A stretch of 64,000 nucleotides of DNA from JAVBQL01 sp031549085 (GCA_031549085.1 JAVBQL010000020.1:3326-67325), one strand, 5' to 3'. Shown: positions 7,511 through 16,099, counted from the first letter of the stretch. A program made the numbers and translations. Notes: generated by a model from the sequence alone, not told the origin.

Positions 7511-8146
7511 CTATATAAAGTATCTAAGTCCTGTTATAACCTTGCCAACAATAGCAAAGTTTGCATAGTTAAGTTCATTCTCCCCGCGATCCACAACCTC
7601 ATCTTTATAGAGGCTGCTGTCTGAAAGAATAATAACTTTCTTGTTATTAACAAACTGCAACCTTTTAACCATAAGGTTTCCATTTATACTTATAACATAG
7701 AGCCCATCAACATCAATTAAATTGAGAATAAAAACAGCATAGTCTCCATTAAGAAAAGTAGGACTCATAGAGTCACCCTTTACAGTAATGATTAGAGCAT
7801 TATCAATCATAGCTCTAACATTGTAGTTTCCAAAGAGATATCTGTCTGCATCTATATAGTTTATTACGTTTGCTTGATCTTTTATATTAGAAAAAGATGT
7901 AATTTTTGAAGCAAGGACAGGAACAGTAACCTTTGTATTCCCTTGACTATCACCAAATCCCTTCATTAGCCAATCAAAATTGATGTTAAAGATCTCACAT
8001 ATCTTGAATTTAACATCATCTGGTGTATTTGTTTTATTATTTTCGTAATCACTAAGACTTGCCTGCTTGATATTCAAGAGCTTTGCAAGACTTTTTTGAT
8101 CAATACTGTTCTGTTTTCTTAAGGTTTTTATTTGTTCACCAATCAT
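7511..8146 (-). CDS. HTH repressor with S24 (LexA/CI-like) peptidase domain
   Basis: 211 residues. N-terminal HTH_3/XRE domain (residues about 3-60: EQIKTLRKQNSIDQKSLAKL, then IKQASLSDYENNKT) and C-terminal S24 domain with the Ser-Lys dyad: GDSMSPTF (Ser126) and NLMVKRLQ (Lys161). Such proteins are phage-type or stress-response repressors that cut themselves when RecA filaments form. The usual Ala-Gly cleavage site is not visible; the corresponding segment reads VPVLASKI, so self-cleavage is doubtful. AAGGAG stands 11 nt before the ATG. No phage genes are adjacent. A second S24 repressor, with an Ala-Gly, lies at 30366. Confidence 0.85.
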   Translation of the reverse strand: MIGEQIKTLRKQNSIDQKSLAKLLNIKQASLSDYENNKTNTPDDVKFKICEIFNINFDWLMKGFGDSQGNTKVTVPVLASKITSFSNIKDQANVINYIDADRYLFGNYNVRAMIDNALIITVKGDSMSPTFLNGDYAVFILNLIDVDGLYVISINGNLMVKRLQFVNNKKVIILSDSSLYKDEVVDRGENELNYANFAIVGKVITGLRYFI

Positions 8147-8381
8147 ACTTCTTAATGCTCCTTTTTTTGTTTAGCAATAAATCTATGATAAAATAGCTTT
8201 TTTTTAAAAAAACTATAAAATCTCTACCCAATGTATTAATAATTCAAATAGCACCACAACTAGACTATGTCTTTTCAAAACCATATCTCTATGATTCTTC
8301 CTAAAAAAATAGGTGTTTTTGTGATAGTATACTGTTATTAACTTAAGGTGTGAACTTAAGAGAGATAACTATATAATAGTT

Positions 8382-9080
8382 TTAATCTCTTCTTCCAAAG
8401 ATCCGTAATAAGTATAGAAATATATTAATAAAATCAAGATATAGAGAGAGCGCTCCAACTATGGCATACTTCCCTCCATCAGGATAATCCTGAAGCTCGA
8501 AAGCCATTGATTTTATCTTTTGTGTATCATAGGCGGTAAGTCCCATGAATACTCCAATACCGACATAACAAATTACATAATCTAGCCAACCACTTCTTAA
8601 AAATAAATTAATAACCGTTGCAATTATTACACCTACAAGAAAGAAAATTAACATCCTTCCGATAGATGTAAGATCTGTCTTTGTAAAGAAGCCATAGAGG
8701 CTCATCATTCCAAAGATAAGGGAGGTAATTCCCAAAACCATAACAATTGATTTTACAGAGTAGATAAGCAGTACTACTGAAAGTGTCATGCCTGTAAGAG
8801 CTGCATAAGAAAAAAAGAGTAATCCAGCTACAAAAGGGGACATTTTATTTATAAGTGCAGAGAGGAGGATAACCAATCCTAATTGCACAATTATTAAACC
8901 AAAAAATAGAACTTGATTTTTTAGGATCGCTGAAAAAAATGGTGGATTTGAGACAACAAAATATGCAACAACTCCCGACAACATGAGGCCTGCAAACATA
9001 AACAAATAGACCCGTTGAAGAAACTTTTGAACAAAAATTGATGATTCTTGATATCCATCAACTTGATTCTCATAGTTCAT
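8382..9080 (-). CDS. Bax inhibitor-1/YccA family membrane protein
   Basis: 232 residues with seven predicted membrane helices and family motifs in the last third (TAYDTQKIK, GGKYAIVGALSLYLDFINIF, LRIFG at the C-terminus). Bacterial BI-1 proteins are inner-membrane proteins, some acting as pH-sensitive calcium leaks or linked to FtsH-type quality control. The start is placed at ATG 9080, 8 nt after GGAGG; the longer frame to 9104 would contain the ribosome site. Upstream sequence 9081-9537 is AT-rich with no recognisable feature. Confidence 0.9.
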   Translation of the reverse strand: MNYENQVDGYQESSIFVQKFLQRVYLFMFAGLMLSGVVAYFVVSNPPFFSAILKNQVLFFGLIIVQLGLVILLSALINKMSPFVAGLLFFSYAALTGMTLSVVLLIYSVKSIVMVLGITSLIFGMMSLYGFFTKTDLTSIGRMLIFFLVGVIIATVINLFLRSGWLDYVICYVGIGVFMGLTAYDTQKIKSMAFELQDYPDGGKYAIVGALSLYLDFINIFLYLLRIFGRRD

Positions 9081-9537
9081 ATAATTTTCCTCCATCCTAC
9101 TCAAATAATATAGTTATATATTTAATTTGTCAACAGAAAGATATTTTTTTTAAAAAAAAATTTGTAATAAAACGAATAAATATAACTTTATTTTATTACG
9201 AAAAAATATTTTTTTTAATTTTATAAACTTAACTTACTTTAAAAATAATTGATTTTGATAGAAATATATTTTTATTAGAATAGAATTTAATATAATTTAT
9301 CTATAAATAGACTATTTCTATATTTAGAACACGATTTAAACGATAATTAAATAACAAATAAAAACAGATGTGTTTTTTTTAAAACAGTTTTAGATCTATT
9401 TTGAAAATATTTTTTTTTATTGGAAAAGCCTATTTACTATATTGCTTTTTTTTGCTACTATTTTAAAAAAATAATAATTTAAAGTTTAATTAAAAAATAA
9501 TATAATATATATGTAGATATTTTAAGGACAATCAACA

Positions 9538-10719
9538 TTGAAAAAGAGAGTTTTGATAATTATAGTCATTATAATAAATGCCACTATGTTATATTCTCAA
9601 GCAGATGAACTTAATAAGTTAGATAACTCTTCAGATATAACAGAGACACCTATAACTCAAACAGAACAGAATATAACAGAAGAACAAAAGACCCCAGCAA
9701 AAAAAGAAAAAACCAAAAAAACTAACCCTCCACCAGCTAAAAGTAGACCTGCTGTAACTAAAACCAATAAAAAAGAGGCTGTTCCTCCTGTCCAAAATAT
9801 AGTTCATGATGTCTCTTCTGATAACAGCAGTGATAACATTGCTATTATTACTGTTGTAGATCCAACAGGGGATATTATTAAAGAGGAGATCATCGTTACT
9901 AAAAATGATCTAAGCAATGATGAAGTTGTAATACACCCCTCTCCTATAAATGAGGCAGACTTTAAAAATATAGATGTAAGAATAACACCAGTTGTTACAG
10001 AAGAAATTATGATTGTAAGAGATGATAAAAGTAGCACCATTAAAGACTTTGGAGATCCTAGAGACTACTTTGTAACTGATATAAAACTAAAACAAATAAC
10101 AAAAAATGAGACACAGCTGCAAATATTTGATCGCAGTAACAAGAATACATTGGGCTTCTTCTCTATAATGAGAGAGACAGCAACTAAAAACTCCTTTAAT
10201 AATACAATATTAACGGATGTCTACTATGTATCAGACCATGCCCTTGAACCAATCGCTGGGCGTGCTAGTCAGCGTGAGGTGGGGTTCTTATCTGTCTATT
10301 ACAATAAGTATATGGCAAGCCTTGGTGGAACAATCTCAACATCTATTATAGATTTTCTTGTCCTTGGCGGAGGAGCTGCTCTTGTTGCAACGGCATTCAT
10401 TCTCTGCGATCAAAATACAGAGGGGGGGCTTGGAAGCGACCCGATAGGCACACTTGCAAATAGCAGCAACTCTCAACTATATCTGCCTCTATTTATAGGT
10501 GGAATTGCAGCGATGTCATATGCAGTGATATTCTCTGCAGTTGTTATTGTAAATGCTGTCTTCACTGCAAGATACTACAGCAGTTATAAGTTTATAAAAA
10601 ATAATATTATAAGAGCTCTAAATTATGCCAGAAACCCTATAACAATAAAAGATGCAGATGGAGATCCAATAGTTAAAATTGGATTTGATTTAAGAATTAG
10701 TCCTCCTAATTTTCAGTAA
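9538..10719 (+). CDS. Secreted or membrane protein, lysine/proline-rich N-terminal half
   Basis: 393 residues. TTG start with AAGGA 9 nt upstream. A signal peptide or anchor (residues 1-20, RVLIIIVIIINATMLYSQ) is followed by a low-complexity Thr/Glu/Lys/Pro-rich linker (25-90), a domain of about 150 residues with no known match, two hydrophobic helices (about 265-290 and 310-340) and a C-terminal tail (YARNPITIKDADGDPIVKIG). The overall plan, secreted domain then two helices near the C-terminus, is shared with the protein at 62401-63696, although sequence similarity is not obvious. Proline/lysine linkers often span the cell wall or periplasm. Function unknown. Confidence 0.6.
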   Translation: MKKRVLIIIVIIINATMLYSQADELNKLDNSSDITETPITQTEQNITEEQKTPAKKEKTKKTNPPPAKSRPAVTKTNKKEAVPPVQNIVHDVSSDNSSDNIAIITVVDPTGDIIKEEIIVTKNDLSNDEVVIHPSPINEADFKNIDVRITPVVTEEIMIVRDDKSSTIKDFGDPRDYFVTDIKLKQITKNETQLQIFDRSNKNTLGFFSIMRETATKNSFNNTILTDVYYVSDHALEPIAGRASQREVGFLSVYYNKYMASLGGTISTSIIDFLVLGGGAALVATAFILCDQNTEGGLGSDPIGTLANSSNSQLYLPLFIGGIAAMSYAVIFSAVVIVNAVFTARYYSSYKFIKNNIIRALNYARNPITIKDADGDPIVKIGFDLRISPPNFQ

Positions 10720-10813
10720 TATTTGATTATTCTTAAAAACAGAGAGAGCTCTATCCAAAACTTTGCTAACTTGTCTTTTATCTTCAAACAAAAAAATGTA
10801 TAATATTATGGAT

Positions 10814-10842
10814 TTGACATATTATTATATTTGAGTTATTTT
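10814..10842 (+). promoter_or_regulatory. Promoter of the LP-x-G gene at 10879
   Basis: TTGACA (10814-10819), 17 nt, TATTTT (10837-10842). The predicted start lies about 30 nt before the GTG start codon. Confidence 0.6.
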
Positions 10843-10878
10843 AAGCTTTATTAATATAGAAGGCTTGGAGCGAAAATA

Positions 10879-11838
10879 GTGGGTAAAGAATTTGTACTTC
10901 CAAATGGAAGACATGCAATCGTAAAATCTATCTCTTTTTTTGATTCTGGAAATATCCAATCAGTCATTCTCTCTCATGGCTCAAGTTTTTTTGTTACACT
11001 CCCAAACACAAAAATGGTAAAACCTGCAGAGCTTGGATTTGACGAGCATGGGAATATAAACTTCGTAAAACTTAATAAAGATGAGATTGTCATAATAAAT
11101 GTTCCTTCAGGAAGCGGAAAAAAGATAAAGGTTACTGAGGTTGGTTTTAATAGTGCTGGAAACTTTATCCACTTCAAATTGCCATATGGTGATAATATAG
11201 ATATTGAACTCCCTAATGGTACACATGTAAAAGTTATCGAGGTTAGCTACTATGATACAGGAGAGATAAGTGATGTAACTCTTCTATATGGAGAACATCT
11301 GACAATTGATGGAGAGCGGGTTCGGGTTAGAAGAGCCTCTTTCTATATAAATGGTAAGATGAAAAAGGTCTACTTTACCTTTGGGGAGGCTATAACTATA
11401 GATGGACGTACGGTCTTTCCAAAAGAGGTTGAATATTATGAAAATGGAGAGATCAGAGCCTTTGTTCTTGGTGATGGGCATAGCTTCTCTCTAATAGTGC
11501 CAAAAACAAGAGAAGAAATTAGAGTATCATCAGCGATATTCTACTTTTCTATGGATCTTCAGGAGATAAAACCACTCCCCGGAGAGATTGTTACTCTTCC
11601 TGATGGAAGAAAGGTAGAGGTTACCAGCGTCTCCTTTACTGAATATGGGAACATAGACCGGGTAAAGATGTATACTGGTGAAATAAAGAGCTTTAAAAAT
11701 GAGTCCGAAAGAATCAGCAGCCACATAGAGATTGATGATGACTTCTCAGATATGGATGATGATTATGGCTATGATGAAGAGAACTCTTATAGTTTGGATA
11801 GAATAGATGATGAAGATGAACCTCAAATAAGCTTATAG
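10879..11838 (+). CDS. LP-x-G repeat protein, cytosolic version with acidic tail
   Basis: 319 residues, no signal peptide. About eight repeats of 31-36 residues; clear units are LPNGTHVKVIEVSYYDTGEI (from about residue 113), DGERVRVRRASFYINGKMKK and DGRTVFPKEVEYYENGEIRA. The repeats end near residue 280 and give way to a strongly acidic tail of Asp/Glu/Ser/Tyr (about 285-319) not seen in the paralogues; the usual closing signature is absent. GTG start after TTGGAG. The 3' end overlaps the convergent kinase gene by 16 nt. Paralogue of the gene at 2398. Function unknown. Confidence 0.7.
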   Translation: MGKEFVLPNGRHAIVKSISFFDSGNIQSVILSHGSSFFVTLPNTKMVKPAELGFDEHGNINFVKLNKDEIVIINVPSGSGKKIKVTEVGFNSAGNFIHFKLPYGDNIDIELPNGTHVKVIEVSYYDTGEISDVTLLYGEHLTIDGERVRVRRASFYINGKMKKVYFTFGEAITIDGRTVFPKEVEYYENGEIRAFVLGDGHSFSLIVPKTREEIRVSSAIFYFSMDLQEIKPLPGEIVTLPDGRKVEVTSVSFTEYGNIDRVKMYTGEIKSFKNESERISSHIEIDDDFSDMDDDYGYDEENSYSLDRIDDEDEPQISL

Positions 11839-12689
11839 GTTGGTAGAACCTTTGCTGATAACTCTCCAAGCATCGCTTCCAAAAAGATCCCCTCTCTATG
11901 AGGAGTCCCATTTTTATAGGTTCTCTCTATTACCTTATATATAAAGCTTGTTGCTCTATCCAAAGCCATAGGAAGTGAATCTCCCTGTAAAAGAGCACCC
12001 AATAGTACACTTGTAAATGTATCCCCACTGCCTGTATAGCTTGCAGGAATTAGAGAATTTTTTACTATAAAGAATTCACCAGTGGTACTATTATATGCAG
12101 CATTACAAACAATATTGCTACCCTTATCTTCAACAACACTTGTTATAATAACAATCTTTGGCCCATATTTGGAGAGCCTCAAGAGCCACTCTTTAACCTC
12201 TGATAGAGAGAGAGTATCTCTCATTGGTTCATTAAGTAAAAATGCTGCCTCTGTTATGTTTGGAACTATCATATCTGCCTTTTTTATAAGGTTTCTCATC
12301 TCAACAACAATATCTTCATTAAAAGCACTATATATTTTCCCATTATCTGCAAAAACTGGGTCAACAACCACAAGATTGTTATCTCTTTTAAATAGATCTA
12401 TAAACTTGCTTACCACTGCTATCTGCTGTGAGCTCCCAAGAAAACCAGTGTATATAGCATCAAACTCAACATTAAGCTTTTTCCAATGGGTGAAAAAGCT
12501 CTCCATATGCTCTGTAAAATCAACAAACTCATAATTTTCAAAACCTGTATGAGCAGAGAGAAGCGAAGTAATAAGCGGACAAACTTGTATTCCCATGCTT
12601 GATAGAATTGGAATAATAACGGTCTGGGAGCATCTTCCAAAACCAGATATATCATGAACAGATGCAACTCTTTTTATATAGTTATCCAT
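11823..12689 (-). CDS. Pyridoxal/pyridoxamine kinase (PdxK/PdxY-like)
   Basis: 288 residues, normal length for the ribokinase-fold vitamin B6 kinases, which phosphorylate pyridoxal, pyridoxamine or pyridoxine with ATP in PLP salvage. Diagnostic segments: VHDISGFGRCS (N-terminal substrate strand), YTGFLGS, VVDPVFADNGKIY (the conserved D-P-V region), MIVPNITEAAFLL and SYTGSGDTFTSVLLGALL, which contains the catalytic Asp and the anion hole. TTGGAG ribosome site 8 nt before the ATG. Closest in style to clostridial and spirochaetal pyridoxamine kinases. Its last codons overlap the end of the convergent LP-x-G gene. Own promoter at 12714-12742. Confidence 0.9.
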   Translation of the reverse strand: MDNYIKRVASVHDISGFGRCSQTVIIPILSSMGIQVCPLITSLLSAHTGFENYEFVDFTEHMESFFTHWKKLNVEFDAIYTGFLGSSQQIAVVSKFIDLFKRDNNLVVVDPVFADNGKIYSAFNEDIVVEMRNLIKKADMIVPNITEAAFLLNEPMRDTLSLSEVKEWLLRLSKYGPKIVIITSVVEDKGSNIVCNAAYNSTTGEFFIVKNSLIPASYTGSGDTFTSVLLGALLQGDSLPMALDRATSFIYKVIERTYKNGTPHREGIFLEAMLGELSAKVLPTYKLI

Positions 12690-12713
12690 AAAAAAATCTC
12701 CAAATTTAGAGGA

Positions 12714-12742
12714 AGAATAAAATTTAAAAACTCTCTTGTCAA
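12714..12742 (-). promoter_or_regulatory. Promoter of the B6 kinase gene
   Basis: On the minus strand TTGACA (12742-12737), 17 nt, TATTCT (12719-12714), about 25 nt before the ATG. Confidence 0.6.
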
Positions 12743-12766
12743 TTATTTATAAACTATTTTTTTTAG

Positions 12767-12807
12767 AAAAAACAATCTTAACTATTTTTTGGAAATAGCT
12801 AAGATTG
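12767..12807 (-). terminator. Orphan terminator-like hairpin
   Basis: CAATCTTAACTATTT (12773-12787) pairs with AAATAGCTAAGATTG (12793-12807), 14 of 15 pairs, followed on the minus strand by a T6 run. No minus-strand gene lies upstream to be terminated, so it may end an antisense RNA or insulate the divergent promoters. Confidence 0.5.
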
Positions 12808-12843
12808 TAAAATCGTTTTTATTACAACTTCTTAAAAATAAAC

Positions 12844-12872
12844 TTGACTACAAAACGCTTAAATTATAATAT
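12844..12872 (+). promoter_or_regulatory. Promoter giving a leaderless mRNA for the gene at 12879
   Basis: TTGACT (12844-12849), 17 nt, TAATAT (12867-12872). The expected transcription start is 6-8 nt later, at the ATG (12879). This fits the absence of a ribosome-binding site. Confidence 0.6.
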
Positions 12873-12878
12873 TGTTAT

Positions 12879-13718
12879 ATGAAACAAATAAGAAAACATC
12901 AAATTATTAATATTATACTCTTTTCTTTTGCTTTGGCCCTTTTCTCCTGTGATTCTGCAGCAGTAGAGGAGACATATACAATCCCTCTCCCTGATGTGGA
13001 GTTTAAAGATGGAAAAAAAACTACAGAGTATAGTGATATGGGCTATTTTGAAAGCAAAATATGGTATGTTAAATTTAAGAGAACTGAGCAGATAAAATTG
13101 GCTGATGGACAGATCTTCTATGCAAATGAAATTTGGTATGCTAAAGAGAGAGAAAAACTGCTTAGACTTGTCAATAGTGAAAGTGGCTCTATATTAACAT
13201 TACCAAATGAAAATGTCCCAAGGGTAATAAAAGAGGTTGTCTTTAAAGAAGACAAGACAATTCACTATGCATTTATCTCTGGTGTAGAGAACTATTATAA
13301 AATCTATCTTGACAATGGTGATACCATCTTTGCAGCAAAAGTGGTGCGAAATGACAATAGCAACCCTACCCTTAGAAACGAATATCAAATATCAGAGATC
13401 TCAAGTATCATAAGTGGTGAAACATATTGGATTCCATATCCATCTGGATCTGGTCAACAAATTGCGGCAACAAAGATATATTTTTCTGCTGGAGTTTTAG
13501 TATCACTATATAGTGTCTCTGGAACCAATTTTGCTCTGCCCGGTGGCACTCCTGCAAAAATTGACGCAATATCATTTTATCCAAGTGGAAAGATTAAGAG
13601 AGTCAATTTACAGCAAACCCCTCTCCAGTCAATACCTATTATAGTCAGTGGCAATAGTGTCAATGCGACAAAATATATTGAGTATAATGAAGATGAGACC
13701 GCAAAAAGTTATGAATAG
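12879..13718 (+). CDS. LP-x-G repeat lipoprotein
   Basis: 279 residues. Lipoprotein signal peptide with lipobox ALFSC (Cys about residue 24), then repeats with motifs IPLPDVEFKDGKKTTEYSDM, LPNENVPRVIKEVVFKE and LPGGTPAKIDAISFYPSGKI, ending in the family signature ATKYIEYNEDETAKSYE. Predicted to be lipid-anchored in the periplasm or on the surface. No ribosome site; the promoter at 12844-12872 suggests a leaderless mRNA. The next lipoprotein gene starts 47 nt downstream on the same strand, so the pair is likely an operon. Function unknown. Confidence 0.75.
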   Translation: MKQIRKHQIINIILFSFALALFSCDSAAVEETYTIPLPDVEFKDGKKTTEYSDMGYFESKIWYVKFKRTEQIKLADGQIFYANEIWYAKEREKLLRLVNSESGSILTLPNENVPRVIKEVVFKEDKTIHYAFISGVENYYKIYLDNGDTIFAAKVVRNDNSNPTLRNEYQISEISSIISGETYWIPYPSGSGQQIAATKIYFSAGVLVSLYSVSGTNFALPGGTPAKIDAISFYPSGKIKRVNLQQTPLQSIPIIVSGNSVNATKYIEYNEDETAKSYE

Positions 13719-13765
13719 AGAGCGAAAAAACAGATAATTTTTTTATTTTAATAGGAGTTAAAAAA

Positions 13766-14263
13766 GTGAAAAGATATATGAAATATTTTTTATTTATATA
13801 CATACTTATAATGTTACTATCATGCGCGGAGGAGACCATCCCAGAGTTTGATGTAACTCTTCCAGATGGACAGGTAGTAAAAGCCACCCTTGTAGAAAAA
13901 TACTCTAGTGGAAGTGTAAATTATGTAGATGTTGTAAGTGGGCAAACGATAGTCTATACAAAAGAGAATAAAACTCAAACAATATATCCAAAGCAGTTGG
14001 CATACTATCTGAATGGGGATTATAGAAGAATCTTTATTGAGAGTGGTCACTATATAGAGGTAGAAATAACAAACATGATTACCACTGTAAAAGCACAAGA
14101 TGTCTACTACTTGTTGGAGACCTTAGAGACAGAATCAAAATTGGAAAGAATATATTTCTCATCAGTACAGACACCAGTAGATGTCACCATTAATGGAGTA
14201 ACAAAAACAGCTAAAAGTTATATAAAACTCGATAGTACTGGAGCTGTTGTAGATGCCTATTAA
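13766..14263 (+). CDS. Short LP-x-G repeat lipoprotein
   Basis: 165 residues. GTG start 8 nt after AGGAG. Signal peptide with lipobox MLLSC (Cys about residue 20). About four repeat units follow: TLPDGQVVKATLVEKYSSGS, YPKQLAYYLNGDYRRIFIES and a closing INGVTKTAKSYIKLDSTGAV with the C-terminal signature. Second gene of the lipoprotein pair beginning at 12879. Likely membrane-anchored partner of, or redundant with, its neighbour. Function unknown. Confidence 0.75.
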   Translation: MKRYMKYFLFIYILIMLLSCAEETIPEFDVTLPDGQVVKATLVEKYSSGSVNYVDVVSGQTIVYTKENKTQTIYPKQLAYYLNGDYRRIFIESGHYIEVEITNMITTVKAQDVYYLLETLETESKLERIYFSSVQTPVDVTINGVTKTAKSYIKLDSTGAVVDAY

Positions 14264-14268
14264 AAAAT

Positions 14269-14400
14269 AGGGTATTTAAGAGTCCTTTATTAGTTAACAT
14301 CCATCAAGCCCCCCTGTCAACAATTAAAAAACAGTAAATAGACAATATTGTTTAGTTTGCTGTTTTTTAAAAAAATTAAAAAGTTTTTCCCAAATACCCT
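14269..14400. other. Nested inverted repeats after the lipoprotein operon
   Basis: AGGGTATTT (14269-14277) pairs with AAATACCCT (14392-14400). Inside it, AAAAAACAG (14326-14334) pairs with CTGTTTTTT (14360-14368), and the stem continues past a T-G pair with AAA/TTT. Size and plan match the other roughly 100-nt hairpins of this window. It could be the 3' end of the operon or a separate RNA. Confidence 0.45.
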
Positions 14401-14425
14401 CTAATTTTTTTAGAAAAAAGATTTT

Positions 14426-14506
14426 TTACCAATGTGTAGCTCTTCTACCTTTTAAAAAACATAGACCTAAAATAGATAAAAAGATAAATAGAAAGAATTT
14501 TCTCAT
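14426..14506 (-). CDS. Candidate 26-residue hydrophobic peptide
   Basis: A 26-codon ORF (MRKFFLFIFLSILGLC at the start, basic tail KGRRATHW) with a very good ribosome site (GAGGAG, 6 nt before ATG) and a promoter (TTGCCT, 17 nt, TATAAA at 14568-14540). One hydrophobic helix plus a basic tail fits a type I toxin-like or regulatory membrane peptide. It could also be the surviving N-terminus of a lost lipoprotein. No antisense RNA was identified. Too short to judge by composition. Confidence 0.45.
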   Translation of the reverse strand: MRKFFLFIFLSILGLCFLKGRRATHW

Positions 14507-14539
14507 CTTAATCTCCTCAATGATAAAATCATCTTTATA

Positions 14540-14568
14540 TTTATATTACAAAGTTTAATTAAAGGCAA
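14540..14568 (-). promoter_or_regulatory. Promoter of the 26-residue ORF
   Basis: On the minus strand TTGCCT (14568-14563), 17 nt, TATAAA (14545-14540), leaving a leader of about 30 nt with a small ATGAT/ATCAT hairpin before the ribosome site. Confidence 0.5.
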
Positions 14569-14680
14569 GACATTTTGTCTATTTTTTTACAAAAATTTAT
14601 TTGGTAAAAAAGAAAATTTGTTTATTAATTGAACCCAATTTTTAATTTGACAAGAAGTAATAAATGTATTAAAAATAATT

Positions 14681-14796
14681 AGAGCGGATGAGTCCATAAA
14701 CAATTAAACAAGATATTCCAAACAGAAAAGATAAGGTCAGATTAATAAACTTTTAAGAAGGAATAAAAATTGGCAATTTATGGACTCATCTGTTCT
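14681..14796. ncRNA. 116-nt element closed by a 20-bp terminal stem
   Basis: AGAGCGGATGAGTCCATAAA (14681-14700) pairs with TTTATGGACTCATCTGTTCT (14777-14796) over all 20 positions, two of them G-U if transcribed rightward. TTGACA (14647-14652), 17 nt, TAAAAA (14670-14675) would start a rightward RNA at the stem. On the other strand TTGTTG, 16 nt, TATAGT upstream of 14796 is also promoter-like. It shares the core GTCCATAAA with other elements here. No ORF inside. Confidence 0.45.
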
Positions 14797-14858
14797 AACT
14801 ATAAAAAATAATCCTACATCAACAAAATCGCACACAAATCATCTATTTCATAAAAATC

Positions 14859-15064
14859 AACAGAGTGGTGTTTTTGGGTCTCCTTTCAATTATAAATTAT
14901 CTTTTACGGGGAAAATAGGCCCGTAAAAGTAAAGTCACACGACTGAATACTCTGTTTAAGAGACCCAAAGGAAAGAATAAGCAGTCCATTACAATTACGG
15001 ACCTGTCTAATTAGGCCATATAGACGCATGCACCTAAATATAGAGCTGCCTTGTTTTGGGTCTC
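14859..15064. ncRNA. Structured region with mutually exclusive stems
   Basis: GAGACCCAAA (14960-14969) is complementary to two identical segments, TTTGGGTCTC at 14873-14882 and at 15055-15064. AACAGAGT (14859-14866) pairs with ACTCTGTT (14949-14956), which crosses the first pairing but is compatible with the second. A 10-bp hairpin CTTTTACGGG/CCCGTAAAAG (14901-14910 / 14920-14929) sits inside. The arrangement allows two alternative folds. There is no ORF and no close downstream gene on either strand. The rest of 15065-15430 shows nothing recognisable. Confidence 0.5.
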
Positions 15065-15430
15065 TTTTATAATCCAATCTGTGTGTACTAATTTCAGTCT
15101 TTCTGGAGTGTGAATCCTAAAAAAAACTAAAATTACTTAATTTATTAAATTATAAACCTATTCAATATAAAAAGCAACTTTTTTTATGAAAATCTATTTT
15201 CAATGTAAAATTACAATGAATAAATACAATACTAAAAGAATATTAATAGATCGTAGATAAAACAAAAATTATTGATACAAACTTATCTTTACCTTTCAAA
15301 TCTAAAAATATTATTTTATAAAAATAGAGTTAAATAAAATAGTATCTTTTTACAAAAAATCACTAAAACGATTCTTGCCTATAAACCATATTATTACTCA
15401 ATAGTCAAGAGATATAATTTAAACTATATA

Positions 15431-15461
15431 AAAAAAGACTCTCTAGAAATTCTAGAGAGTC
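15431..15461 (-). terminator. Rho-independent terminator
   Basis: GACTCTCTAGAA/TTCTAGAGAGTC (15437-15461) with a T6 run on the minus strand ends the WG-repeat gene at 15473. Confidence 0.85.
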
Positions 15462-15472
15462 CCTTTAATTAA

Positions 15473-16099
15473 TCAATTAATAAACAGCTCTTTTCCATCT
15501 AAGCTAATTCGAAACTCTGAATCTTCATAAAAGGCCTTTGCTTCTCCATCTTCGAAGCTATGAATATAGTCATATTTGAACTTTACTAACTCTTTTCCTT
15601 TTAGATCTATTACTCCCCAAGATGATTTATATTGTGCTCTTGCAACACCTTTATCAAAATTGCGAACCTTATCATAAATGAGTGAAATTACCTCACCCCC
15701 CTTTTCATCTATAAATCCCCATTTGTTCTCTTTTTTTACGCCAGCAAGCCCATCATAAAAGTCATATATCTCATCATATTTTGGTGAGACAATCTCTTTG
15801 CCTTTGATGTCGACAATACCCCACTTTCCATTTAACTTAACATTTGCAAAACCATTCGTAAAAAAAGTAGCATCATCATAAATAGGCTTAACAATCTCCT
15901 CTCCGGATCTATTTACATAGCCTATTTTACCATTAAATACTACTGCTGAAAGTCCATCTATAAAACCATGCACTTTCTCATACTTTGCCTCTACGATCTC
16001 AACACCATCTTTATTAATAAATCCCCATTTATCATTTTTAAACAGTGGTGCAACATCCTCGTAGTAATCACCAATTTTACAGTTTTTTTCTTTGAACAT
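15473..16099 (-). CDS. WG-repeat protein, cytosolic
   Basis: 208 residues without signal peptide. About six WG/KWG repeats of roughly 33 residues, for example KWGFINKDGVEIVEAKYEKV, KWGIVDIKGKEIVSPKYDEI and SWGVIDLKGKELVKFKYDYI. WG repeats (PF14903) form beta-rich arrays of unknown, probably binding, function. AGAGGGA ribosome site before the ATG; terminator downstream. One of six WG proteins in this window and the only one among large non-coding stretches on both sides. No partner gene. Confidence 0.85.
   Translation of the reverse strand: MFKEKNCKIGDYYEDVAPLFKNDKWGFINKDGVEIVEAKYEKVHGFIDGLSAVVFNGKIGYVNRSGEEIVKPIYDDATFFTNGFANVKLNGKWGIVDIKGKEIVSPKYDEIYDFYDGLAGVKKENKWGFIDEKGGEVISLIYDKVRNFDKGVARAQYKSSWGVIDLKGKELVKFKYDYIHSFEDGEAKAFYEDSEFRISLDGKELFIN

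Noticed and set aside
12082..12534. 150-codon plus-strand frame opposite the B6 kinase
   Set aside because: The kinase motifs on the minus strand are unambiguous; the opposite frame has no family features.
14264..15472. CRISPR array in the repeat-rich gap
   Set aside because: The repeats are inverted and unequal, without regular spacers, and no cas gene is in the window.
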